A DNA stretch of 11,765 bases from Dehalococcoidia bacterium (GTDB taxonomy: Bacteria > Chloroflexota > Dehalococcoidia > UBA2979). A program made the position numbers and the translations under genes. Positions 6,745 to 11,765 of this stretch are shown here, one piece after another; the stretch's first letter is position 1; each line of letters begins with the position of its first letter. Where the stretch lies: positions 1 through 11,765 of the forward strand of contig JASLOV010000038.1 in the NCBI GenBank assembly GCA_030745285.1, given 5' to 3'. Below the pieces are notes generated by a model. The model made no database searches. It saw only the letters and a program-made list of their open reading frames with translations, and was not told the origin of the DNA.

Positions 6745-7176
6745 TCACTCGCGTAGCCGATCCACCGCCGCGCTCAGCCGTCGCTGGAGGTCTTGGGCCT
6801 GTGCCTCGTTCTCGTAGGGATGGCGGGGCCAGAAGAAGCCGCGCAGCCCGTCGCCGCGGGTGCGCGGCACGATGTGGATGTGCAGGTGCGGCACGCTCTG
6901 GCTCACGCGATTGTTGATCGCGACGAACGAGCCTTCGGCGCCAAGGCCGTCGACGACCGCTCGGGCGAGCAGCTGGGCGTCGGACATTAGAGGAACGAAT
7001 AGCTCCGGCGGGATATCAGGCAGTGTCTCATAGTGGACGCGAGGGATGAGCAGGACATGGCCGGGAAACACCGGACGGATGTCGAGGAAGGCGAGGGTGT
7101 GCTCTGCTTCGAGCACGATGAAGCCTTCGGTCTCACCCTGCTCAATCTGACAGAATGGGCAGCCGGGCTCGTGCAT
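6745..7176 (-). CDS. HIT family (histidine triad) nucleotide hydrolase
   Basis: A 143-residue cytoplasmic HIT protein. The triad HLHIH (97-101) gives the H-x-H-x-H motif, with H99 as the expected nucleophile that is transiently nucleotidylated. CPFC (6-9) is the N-terminal half of the zinc site found in many bacterial members, and RPVFPGHVLLIPRVHYETL (34-52) is the conserved strand and nucleotide-binding region. Such proteins hydrolyse nucleoside phosphoramidates or dinucleoside polyphosphates; the physiological substrate here is not shown. GAGG lies four to five bases upstream of the ATG. The gene stands alone and converges on the CoA-transferase operon. Confidence 0.95.
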   Translation of the reverse strand: MHEPGCPFCQIEQGETEGFIVLEAEHTLAFLDIRPVFPGHVLLIPRVHYETLPDIPPELFVPLMSDAQLLARAVVDGLGAEGSFVAINNRVSQSVPHLHIHIVPRTRGDGLRGFFWPRHPYENEAQAQDLQRRLSAAVDRLRE

Positions 7177-7339
7177 CTGGCCTCGCAGGTTCGGGGTTCC
7201 TGACGGATCGACTCTAGCGCGGAAGCCGGGGTGCCGTCCTGTGAGCGGCGGTACCGTCAGCGGCGGCGGGGATGCCCGATAATGGGTACATGGCAGATGC
7301 AGACTTCGGCAGTGAAGCCAAGTTCCGGGCAGTTTCGCG
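7177..7339. other. Intergenic region between the divergent HIT gene and the small membrane ORF
   Basis: There is no convincing gene here. AGCGGCGG is repeated directly at 7244-7251 and 7259-7266, 15 bases apart. GATAAT at 7278-7283 resembles a plus-strand -10 element and could drive the small membrane ORF with a leader of roughly 50 bases. Reading frames crossing this stretch have mixed third positions unlike the neighbouring genes. Confidence 0.3.
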
Positions 7340-7504
7340 ATGCTGCATGTCTACGCCGCTGGCCTCGCCACGGTCGCCGTCGGCATGCACATCGCCGCCG
7401 CCTGGTACTACGCGCGGCGCTGGCGTCGCGTGCGGCACGATGCGCCGGGGGCAGCCACCGTCCTGCCGTTCACGCCTCGGTGGCCGTGGAAGCGCGCGGC
7501 CTGA
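7340..7504 (+). CDS. Small single-span membrane protein, unknown function
   Basis: A 54-codon reading frame. Residues about 4-24 (VYAAGLATVAVGMHIAAAWYY) form one hydrophobic segment, followed at once by the basic ARRWRRVRH (25-33). This fits a membrane anchor with its C-terminus inside the cell. The short tail contains PFTPRWPWKRAA. Nearly nine in ten codons end in G or C, matching neighbouring real genes, whereas the other frames over the same bases do not read as protein. An in-frame stop at 7313-7315 limits the start to the ATG at 7340 or a later Met. No good ribosome site is visible. It precedes the glycosylase gene by 88 bases. No family recognised. Confidence 0.5.
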   Translation: MLHVYAAGLATVAVGMHIAAAWYYARRWRRVRHDAPGAATVLPFTPRWPWKRAA

Positions 7505-7578
7505 CCCGCACCGCCCGAGTCCGGCCGCCTGAGCTTCGCCGTCCGAACCAGCCGGACCAGCCTCGCCGGCACAGCCCG

Positions 7579-7584
7579 TATCAT
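7579..7584 (+). promoter_or_regulatory. Candidate -10 element of the uracil-DNA glycosylase gene
   Basis: TATCAT matches five of six bases of the -10 consensus. Transcription six to eight bases downstream would begin almost on the ATG at 7593, giving a leaderless mRNA, consistent with the missing ribosome-binding site. No clear -35 sequence was seen. Confidence 0.35.
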
Positions 7585-7592
7585 CCTCGGCC

Positions 7593-8285
7593 ATGGACAG
7601 CGTCGAGCAACTGCGCGACGAGGTGGTGGCATGCCGCCTCTGCCCGCGGCTGGTCGAGTGGCGCGAGCGCGTGGCGCGGGAGAAGCGCGCGTCGTTCGCG
7701 GACGAGCAGTACTGGGGGCGGCCCGTGCCGTCTCTCGGTGACCGGCACGCCGAGCTGCTCGTGGTCGGCCTGGCGCCCGCCGCCCACGGTGGCAACCGCA
7801 CCGGCCGCATGTTCACCGGCGACCGTTCCGGCGACTGGCTCTTCCGCGCGATGCATCGTGCCGGCTACGCCAGCCAGCCGGAGAGCGTCGCTCGCGGCGA
7901 CGGGCTACGTCTGACCGGCGCCCACGTCACCGCCGCCGTCCGTTGCGCACCGCCCGGTAATCGTCCCACGACGGCGGAGCGTGATGCCTGTCTGCCGTAC
8001 CTCGAACGGGAGCTGGAGTTGTTCGCCGCGGCGCCGGTGATCGTCGTGCTCGGTGGGTTCGCGTATGGCGTCGTCGCCCGGCTGACCGGGCTGCGCCCGC
8101 GGCCGAAGTTCGGTCACGGCGTGGAGGCCGTGCTGCCCGGCGGACGGACGCTGATCTGCTCCTACCACCCCAGCCAGCTCAACACCTTCACCGGGCGGCT
8201 CACTGAGGAGATGCTGGGCGCCGTGTTCGGCCGCGCGCGGGCGATCGCCTCGACCGTCGCTGCAGATCGCGGGGGGCAGCGCTAG
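7593..8285 (+). CDS. Uracil-DNA glycosylase, family 5 (UDGb type)
   Basis: A base-excision-repair enzyme that removes uracil, and in this family often other deaminated bases, from DNA. Motif A is GLAPAAHGGNRTGRMFTGDRSG (54-75), in which the aspartate typical of other families is replaced by Ala as in family 5. The C-terminal motif is SYHPSQLNTFTGRLT. Cysteines in ACRLC near the N-terminus plus those in RCAPPGNRPTTAERDAC fit the four ligands of the 4Fe-4S cluster. At 230 residues it is of normal size. No Shine-Dalgarno sequence precedes the ATG, but TATCAT (7579-7584) ends eight bases before it, so the transcript may start at or next to the start codon. Confidence 0.95.
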   Translation: MDSVEQLRDEVVACRLCPRLVEWRERVAREKRASFADEQYWGRPVPSLGDRHAELLVVGLAPAAHGGNRTGRMFTGDRSGDWLFRAMHRAGYASQPESVARGDGLRLTGAHVTAAVRCAPPGNRPTTAERDACLPYLERELELFAAAPVIVVLGGFAYGVVARLTGLRPRPKFGHGVEAVLPGGRTLICSYHPSQLNTFTGRLTEEMLGAVFGRARAIASTVAADRGGQR

Positions 8286-8351
8286 CCGCAGTCCTGCGCG
8301 AACACGGCGATGACGCCGCGGTCGCTCACCTCCCGCCACAGTTGCGCTTTT
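8282..8351 (-). pseudogene. Displaced C-terminal coding tail of the lipoprotein gene
   Basis: In the alternative minus-strand frame these bases read AQLWREVSDRGVIAVFAQD, then CG and TAG at 8284-8282. Nearly every codon ends in G or C, unlike the short tail NCGGR of the open frame. One extra A in the minus-strand AAAA run would join EEQALEK to this segment. The restored stop would overlap the TAG of the convergent glycosylase gene at CTAG. This is either an indel error or a natural frameshift. Confidence 0.5.
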
Positions 8352-8667
8352 CGAGCGCCTGCTCTTCGTTGCCCTCGGCGGCGAAGACGGCGGCCAGCGC
8401 GAAGTCACCGTAGACGCCTCGCAGATGCTCGCCGCTGGCGCCGCCGCCGGCCGGCAGCGTGTCGTACAGCGCACGCATCCCCGGCGCGTAGCGCAGCACC
8501 GTCCCGATCGCGCCGCCGGTGCGCCACTCGATGCTCGCGGCGCGGGCGATGCCGTCGAACTCGTGGGCCACGGCCGTGAAGCGGTCGCAGGGGTGCACGG
8601 GCGGCCCGACCGGCGTGCTCGCTCCCGCCTCGGGCTCGATCAGCACCCCGCAGGCCGCGAGCAGCAA
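8326..8667 (-). CDS. Putative lipoprotein of unknown function, apparently frameshifted
   Basis: The open frame contains a lipoprotein signal: a basic HRSR stretch, a hydrophobic run LAPALTALALLLAA and a lipobox cysteine followed by GVLIEPEAGAS. The exported part is about 100 residues with no recognised domain. The TTG at 8667 falls inside the hydrophobic run, so it cannot be the true start. The frame is open to 8793 but has no ATG, GTG or earlier TTG there; a CTG at 8724 preceded by a G-rich run would give a 25-residue signal peptide. The 3' end is also abnormal: after EEQALEK the frame stops early, while the frame reached by adding one base in the T run at 8348-8351 continues to 8282. Export is likely; function unknown. 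Confidence 0.6.
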   Translation of the reverse strand: MLLAACGVLIEPEAGASTPVGPPVHPCDRFTAVAHEFDGIARAASIEWRTGGAIGTVLRYAPGMRALYDTLPAGGGASGEHLRGVYGDFALAAVFAAEGNEEQALEKRNCGGR

Positions 8668-8700
8668 CGCGAGCGCCGTCAGGGCGGGGGCGAGGGTGGC

Positions 8701-8863
8701 ACGGGAGCGGTGAACAGCGGGCAGGGCGGCCCCCCGTCGTGCTGCGGCCGGGAGACGGCCTCCCGACCCCGCGGCACCGCGACCATAGTGTCACGGCGCC
8801 AGCCACATCCGCTCGCTGGCCGTGCCTGCCCTCACCCGTCCAGGGTGCGGCCTCGTCGCTCGC
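8701..8863. other. Intergenic stretch between the lipoprotein gene and the aioA remnant
   Basis: No convincing gene is present. It contains a six-base C run (8730-8735), a five-base-pair inverted repeat CACCC/GGGTG (8833-8847), and the outer arm of the stem described at 8851-8873. The lipoprotein promoter, on the minus strand, should lie here but no clear -10/-35 pair was found. Confidence 0.3.
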
Positions 8864-8873
8864 TCACACGAGG
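8851..8873 (-). terminator. Stem-loop at the end of the aio locus
   Basis: CCTCGT (8851-8856) pairs with ACGAGG (8868-8873) around an 11-base loop and spans the stop codon of the aioA remnant. There is no T tract on the minus strand, so intrinsic termination is uncertain. Confidence 0.25.
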
Positions 8874-9475
8874 TTGCGGGGCGTGAAGGGCATGATCTCC
8901 GCCAGCTCCGTCGGGCCGATGCGGGTCACCGTGCCGCGGCCGAACTTGAACGGCTGCCGCGGGTTGATCGGCGTGGTCGAGGCGTCGGCCGTGACCACGG
9001 CGTTCACCGGCGAGCCCGGGTAATGGAACATCGAGAAGATCACACCGGACGGGACGGCGTCCGTGACATACGCCACCGCCGTAACGCCGCCGCTGGAGAT
9101 CGTTCCTTCGGCCGTGCGTACCCGCTCGCTCTCCACCGCCACCATGTCGCCGCTGATGATGCCCAGGCGGTCTGCGTCGGCCGGGCTGATCTCGATGAAC
9201 GTGGCCGGGAAGCGCTGGATCAGGTGCGGCTTGCGCTTGTCGTCGTAGAGGCTCTGCCAGAGGTGGTTGACCCGCCCGTTCAGCACCCAGAACTCATCGC
9301 CTTCGGGGCCCAGCAGCGCATTGCGCTCGCGCACGGCGTCGATGTCGACGAAGACGAAGTTCGACGTGCCGTTCGAGCCCTTGAACTTCATGTCGGTATG
9401 CAGCCGTTCGGTCTGCACCAGCTCGCCGCCATCAAGTTTGAGCGGGGTCTGGAGTCCCGTCGTCCCCGCCTCGCG
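8864..9475 (-). pseudogene. aioA: aioA remnant, C-terminal molybdopterin dinucleotide-binding domain
   Basis: The frame stays open from just after the TAG at 9476-9478, reading REAGTTGLQTPLKLDGGELV, although the first usual start codon inside it is a GTG at 9418. From there 184 residues include WVLNGRVNHLWQSLYDD and RFPATFIEISPADADRLGI, which match the AioA-type cofactor-binding beta-barrel of the DMSO reductase family, and VFHYPGS-like SMFHYPGSPVN near the end. It lacks signal peptide, Fe-S motif and active site, so it could only have worked as part of the full subunit. Confidence 0.8.
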
Positions 9476-9898
9476 CTACACCTCGTGCGCTCGCTTCCCC
9501 TGCAACTCGGCGTACTCCGCCAGCACCTTGAAGTCTTTGCGCCCGCCGGAGCGGGGGATGTACGCCTCGAAAACTTCGGCCGAATCCTCCCAGTCGAAGC
9601 CCTCGTAGCCCATCTTCTGCGCCACCTCCGCGATGATCCGCCAGTCCGGCTTCGCCTCGCCCGGCGGGTCCATGATCTTGCCGTAGAGCCGGAGGCGGCG
9701 CTCCGCATTGTTACGCGTGAAATCCTCTTCCCCCCAGCCTGCGGCGGGCAGTACGAGGTCGACGAACTCTGTGCTGTCGTTCGTGTAGATGTCGTTCTGC
9801 ACGATGAACATGCCGCCGGCGTCGACGCGCTGCTTGAGCTGCTCGATCGCTGTCTCTGGCACCGCCGACGTGATCTGGGGCCCGGTGTCGCGCGTCAT
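9476..9898 (-). pseudogene. aioA: aioA remnant, middle fragment ending at an in-frame TAG
   Basis: A 140-codon open segment beginning at an ATG that overlaps the TGA of the N-terminal fragment (ATGA), so it could be translated by coupling. It encodes GGMFIVQNDIYTNDSTEFVDLVLPAAGWGEEDFT and the AioA-like block RRLRLYGKIMDPPGEAKPDW, then ends in KRAHEV-TAG. The same frame stays open upstream of the ATG to the deletion point (GRRLRE). It shares its frame with the C-terminal fragment, so a single base change (for example TTG to TAG) explains the split. Confidence 0.8.
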
Positions 9899-10065
9899 CT
9901 CGCGCAGCCGGCGGCCGTTGGGCCGCCTTGCTCGGCGGACGGCCAGATGTAGGCCTTGTAGCCGCAGGCCACGGGGCAGTAATCGCAGGCGGTGGTCACC
10001 ACCTGCGCGTCCTTCGGCGGCAGCGGGACGCGGGTCTTCGGGGTCTCGGCGGGAATCTCGGCCAC
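9895..10065 (-). pseudogene. aioA: aioA remnant, N-terminal 3Fe-4S fragment
   Basis: Reading from GTG at 10065 gives 56 residues. C27, C30 and C34 in CDYCPVACGYKAYIWP form the C-x2-C-x3-C motif that binds the 3Fe-4S cluster in arsenite oxidase large subunits. SAEQGGPTAAG (43-53) follows, after which homology ends and a TGA occurs at 9895-9897. GGAAGGG eight bases upstream supports the GTG start. The first 70 bases overlap the end of aioB in another frame. Confidence 0.75.
9910..9927. repeat. Perfect inverted repeat at the aioA deletion junction
   Basis: GGCGGCC (9910-9916) and GGCCGCC (9921-9927) are perfect 7-base arms around GTTG. They lie where the N-terminal aioA fragment stops matching and the C-terminal half resumes. 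Such a hairpin can promote deletion during replication, and can also confuse sequencing or assembly. Confidence 0.55.
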
Positions 10066-10754
10066 GGGTACAGCCCTTCCACGATCGGTGCGTCGGCGAG
10101 GTTGTCCCGGGAGCCGTAAAGGATGCCCAGCGTGCCGATGGCGAGGATGTCGTCGCCGTCGATCTCCAGCAGGATCTGCGGCAGGTTCTCCGTCGCCTGT
10201 CCGATCACGACCATGCCGCGATGCGTGAGGTCGAAGGTCGTGAAGTGACAGGCGCACGAGCCGATCGCGGCGTGCTCCGGGCGGTACAGCCCGCGCAGCG
10301 GGCAGCCCATGTGCGTGCAGTCGATGGCGAAGGCCACGATGTCGCCCTCCGGGCCGACGCCGCCGGCTGCCGCCGTGCCGAGCTTGAACAGCGAGGCGGC
10401 CGCCCCCTCCGTCGGGTACTCGAAGTCGACCGGCGTGCCGCCGGCCAGCTCGGAGAGCGAGGCGAAGCGTACGCGCGGATAGGTCGTGACGACGGCGGGA
10501 ATAACGTTAGGAACAGCCTCGACAGGCGCGGTCGACGCAGCCGTCGGGGGTGGAGCGGTGGCGGGCCAGGCCCCGCCGCCGGGTTCATCACCACCCCGCG
10601 AGCGCGACTCGACCAGGCCGCCGACCGTGAGACCAACGACCACGCCTCCCGCGCTGTAGCCGAGACCGGTCAGGAAGTCGCGTCGATTCACCACATGGCG
10701 TGGCCGGTCCGGGTCATGGTCTTCATCACCTAGCGTTGTGGACGCATCGCTCAT
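9996..10754 (-). CDS. aioB: Arsenite oxidase small subunit, Tat-exported Rieske protein
   Basis: A Rieske 2Fe-2S protein that passes electrons from the molybdenum subunit to cytochrome or quinol acceptors at the outer face of the membrane. Residues 23-50 form a twin-arginine signal (NRRDFLTG followed by a hydrophobic run). A low-complexity linker of Gly, Pro and Ala (53-80) precedes the Rieske domain. Cluster ligands are C146 and H148 (CTHMGCP) and C167 and H170 (CACH); C151 and C169 could form the disulfide seen in many Rieske proteins. GQATENLPQILLEI and GILYGSRDNL match the AioB signature. The ATG at 10754 follows GGGGAG by eight bases; a GTG three codons earlier sits too close to that site. 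Residues after about 227 are Arg-rich and read over the aioA start, so the true ending may be lost. Confidence 0.9.
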   Translation of the reverse strand: MSDASTTLGDEDHDPDRPRHVVNRRDFLTGLGYSAGGVVVGLTVGGLVESRSRGGDEPGGGAWPATAPPPTAASTAPVEAVPNVIPAVVTTYPRVRFASLSELAGGTPVDFEYPTEGAAASLFKLGTAAAGGVGPEGDIVAFAIDCTHMGCPLRGLYRPEHAAIGSCACHFTTFDLTHRGMVVIGQATENLPQILLEIDGDDILAIGTLGILYGSRDNLADAPIVEGLYPWPRFPPRPRRPASRCRRRTRRW

Positions 10755-10787
10755 TGGGTCCACTCCCCTCGTCAGTGGTCACGGTAT

Positions 10788-10816
10788 CGCATAACGTTCG
10801 GTCTGCGAGTCGACAA
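10788..10816 (-). promoter_or_regulatory. Candidate promoter of the aio locus
   Basis: On the minus strand TTGTCG (10816-10811) and TATGCG (10793-10788) are separated by 17 bases and lie about 35 bases before the aioB ATG. Matches to the consensus are four of six and three of six, so support is modest. Confidence 0.3.
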
Positions 10817-10875
10817 TCGGTTCGGCAAGCGACGCACGCGAACGTCCCGGGTGTTTCGTGACCTTGCTCATGGGC

Positions 10876-10890
10876 GCGGTCATGGACCGC
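10876..10890. repeat. Inverted repeat upstream of aioB, possible operator
   Basis: GCGGTC (10876-10881) and GACCGC (10885-10890) form a perfect six-base palindrome with ATG in the middle, followed by the AT-rich CATTATT. It lies in the 239-base gap between the divergent aioB and metallo-hydrolase genes, where a regulator of either could bind. The rest of the gap shows no convincing gene. Confidence 0.3.
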
Positions 10891-10973
10891 GATCATTATT
10901 CTGCGCCCCCGGCTCCGCGTAGGGCTGACGGTGGCCTGCCGTCTGTGAGGTCCCGCATTGATCTCACTTCGGA

Positions 10974-10986
10974 GGGGTGGTACCCC
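10974..10986 (+). promoter_or_regulatory. Hairpin between ribosome-binding sequence and metallo-hydrolase start
   Basis: GGGGT (10974-10978) and ACCCC (10982-10986) form a five-base-pair stem with loop GGT. The purine-rich GGAGGGG (10971-10977) overlaps the left arm. Folding would either hide the ribosome-binding sequence or, if GGAG stays free, bring it nearer the ATG at 10994. Confidence 0.25.
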
Positions 10987-10993
10987 AACAGGC

Positions 10994-11765
10994 ATGCGAA
11001 TCACGTTCTGCGGGACCGGCCAGGCTTACCTCGATTCGGCGCGCGCGGGTGCGTCGATCTTTGTCGAGGACGGGGGCTCCGGCATCCTCCTGGACTGCGG
11101 GCCGGGCTCGCTGGCGCGGTTGCCGGCGGCGGGCATCAAGTTCGATCAGATCAGGGCCGTCCTGGTCAGCCACCTCCACTTCGACCACACCCTAGGTATC
11201 CCGGAGTTGCTCGTGCGCATGGCGTTCGAGGAGGTGGAGATGCCGGCCATCTACGGGCCCTCCGGGACCGAGCGGTACATGGACGGGGCGACCAACTTCG
11301 CTCGCCTCCAGCTCGGCTTTCTCGCTGCGGGACTGTGGCAGGAGCGCGTCGATGGCATCGCCGTGCACGAGCCGGCGCCCGGCGCCCGCAGGACGGTAGC
11401 CGGCATCGAGATCGAGGGGTGCACCGTCCCGCATGCCGGCGACCTGCACTCCCTGGCGTGGCGAGTGGCGACGCCGCAGTGCAGCGTCGTGTACAGCGGC
11501 GACACCAGCCCCTCCCACGAGGCGTTCTCGGAACTGGCCCGCGGCACGGACATCCTGATCCACGAGAGCTACACGCGTGCGGGCCTGTTGCGCCAGATGA
11601 AGACGATGCCGGCGGAGCGCCACGAGGCCGTCGACCGAGCGTTCATCGAGACCCACAGCGACATCGAGCAGGTGGCGACGATCGCGCGCGACACCGGCGT
11701 CAGCACACTGATCTTGACGCACCTCCTGCCGCTGGAGTCCCCGGAGGACCTGCGGACGGCCGCTG
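10994..11765 (+). CDS. MBL-fold metallo-hydrolase (ribonuclease Z-like), 3' end outside window
   Basis: The first 257 codons of a metallo-beta-lactamase-fold hydrolase. The metal-binding motif is HLHFDH (60-65), with H147 (PHAGD), D170 (YSGDTSPS) and H243 (LTHLLP) as the other expected ligands. The opening MRITFCGTGQAYLDSARAGAS and ILLDCGPGS resemble ribonuclease Z/arylsulfatase-like members. These use two metal ions to hydrolyse phosphodiesters or sulfate esters; the substrate here is not determined. There is no signal peptide, so it is probably cytoplasmic. The ATG is chosen because an upstream in-frame TGA (10946) leaves only a TTG as alternative. The GGAGG at 10971 is too far unless the small hairpin between them folds. 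The gene diverges from aioB and is cut by the window end, but already covers most of the domain. Confidence 0.92.
   Translation, partial: MRITFCGTGQAYLDSARAGASIFVEDGGSGILLDCGPGSLARLPAAGIKFDQIRAVLVSHLHFDHTLGIPELLVRMAFEEVEMPAIYGPSGTERYMDGATNFARLQLGFLAAGLWQERVDGIAVHEPAPGARRTVAGIEIEGCTVPHAGDLHSLAWRVATPQCSVVYSGDTSPSHEAFSELARGTDILIHESYTRAGLLRQMKTMPAERHEAVDRAFIETHSDIEQVATIARDTGVSTLILTHLLPLESPEDLRTAA

Larger units (their letters stand above)
8864..10065 (-). pseudogene. aioA: Degraded arsenite oxidase large subunit gene (internal deletion plus in-frame TAG)
   Basis: This span is one gene in pieces. Beginning at a GTG (10065) after GGAAGGG, it encodes the N-terminal 3Fe-4S motif CDYCPVACGYKAYIWP, then breaks near 9920. 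It resumes in a different frame with the C-terminal half of a molybdopterin oxidoreductase of the AioA group, is cut by TAG at 9476-9478, and continues in the same frame to TGA at 8864. About 400 codons remain, against roughly 830 in the intact family, so most of the active-site domain (molybdenum and arsenite ligands) is gone. Intact AioA oxidises arsenite to arsenate in the periplasm with the Rieske subunit encoded just upstream. The related iodate reductase IdrA is a less favoured alternative. No working enzyme can come from this sequence as given. Confidence 0.75.

Noticed and set aside
7231..7914. 227-codon plus-strand frame across the gap and into the glycosylase gene
   Set aside because: Arg-rich shadow that overlaps the glycosylase in another frame; the start region shows no ribosome site and no homology-like motif.
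8822..9952. 376-codon plus-strand frame opposite the aioA remnant
   Set aside because: It tempted as an intact gene over a broken one, but composition is Arg/Val/Leu/Ala-rich with no domain. The minus strand shows clear molybdopterin-oxidoreductase blocks.
10726..10896. Minus-strand Cys/His-containing frame (MIAVHDRAHEQGHE, with CVACRTDC) upstream of aioB, considered as a small metal-binding protein
   Set aside because: Its third codon positions are mixed, unlike real genes here, it overlaps the aioB promoter region and start, and it has only an incomplete zinc-site pattern.
1..11765. CRISPR array, transposon ends, attachment sites, tRNA or rRNA genes
   Set aside because: No regularly spaced repeats, transposase or integrase motifs, or cloverleaf-like or rRNA-like segments were found on either strand by reading.

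Overview
This window is GC-rich (roughly two-thirds G+C by eye), with nearly every codon ending in G or C and genes packed into overlapping operons. No rRNA, tRNA, transposase, phage gene or CRISPR array is visible. The gene content (thiolase/DUF35 pairs, CaiB-type CoA-transferase pairs, an Aio-type arsenite oxidase locus, a family 5 uracil-DNA glycosylase) suggests a Chloroflexota-like bacterium, perhaps known from a metagenome. That placement is inference; no marker gene is present to settle it.

Bases 1-6700 hold a divergent acyl-CoA catabolic module around a promoter region at about 4140-4259. The minus-strand operon runs thiolase-fold protein, DUF35 zinc-ribbon/OB protein, a small GIY-YIG-like protein, acyl-CoA dehydrogenase, crotonase (enoyl-CoA hydratase family). 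The first four genes overlap or nearly touch. The plus-strand operon has two class III (CaiB/BaiF) CoA-transferases joined by an ATGA overlap. Together they could load CoA onto a carboxylic acid, desaturate it, hydrate it and cleave it. The thiolase-fold protein lacks the Cys and His catalytic motifs, sits next to a DUF35 gene, and no 3-hydroxyacyl-CoA dehydrogenase is present. An Ltp2-like retro-aldol cleavage is therefore a reasonable hypothesis.

Bases 6745-8700 hold housekeeping and orphan genes. They are a HIT-family hydrolase (minus), an unlisted 54-codon membrane peptide (plus), a family 5 uracil-DNA glycosylase that looks leaderless (plus), and a lipoprotein-like gene (minus). The lipoprotein gene appears frameshifted at a run of four T; restoring the frame adds a clean C-terminus whose stop overlaps the glycosylase stop.

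Bases 8864-10754 carry a broken arsenite-oxidase locus on the minus strand. aioB (Tat-exported Rieske subunit) is intact. aioA, the molybdopterin subunit, keeps its 3Fe-4S motif and its C-terminal half, has lost about half of the protein between them at a small perfect hairpin, and has an in-frame TAG in the remaining half. Either this is a real pseudogene or the assembly is wrong here; the independent lesions make decay somewhat more likely.

The right end (10994 onward) is the first 257 codons of a plus-strand MBL-fold metallo-hydrolase, cut by the window edge. The left end holds only the last eight codons of an unidentified plus-strand gene.
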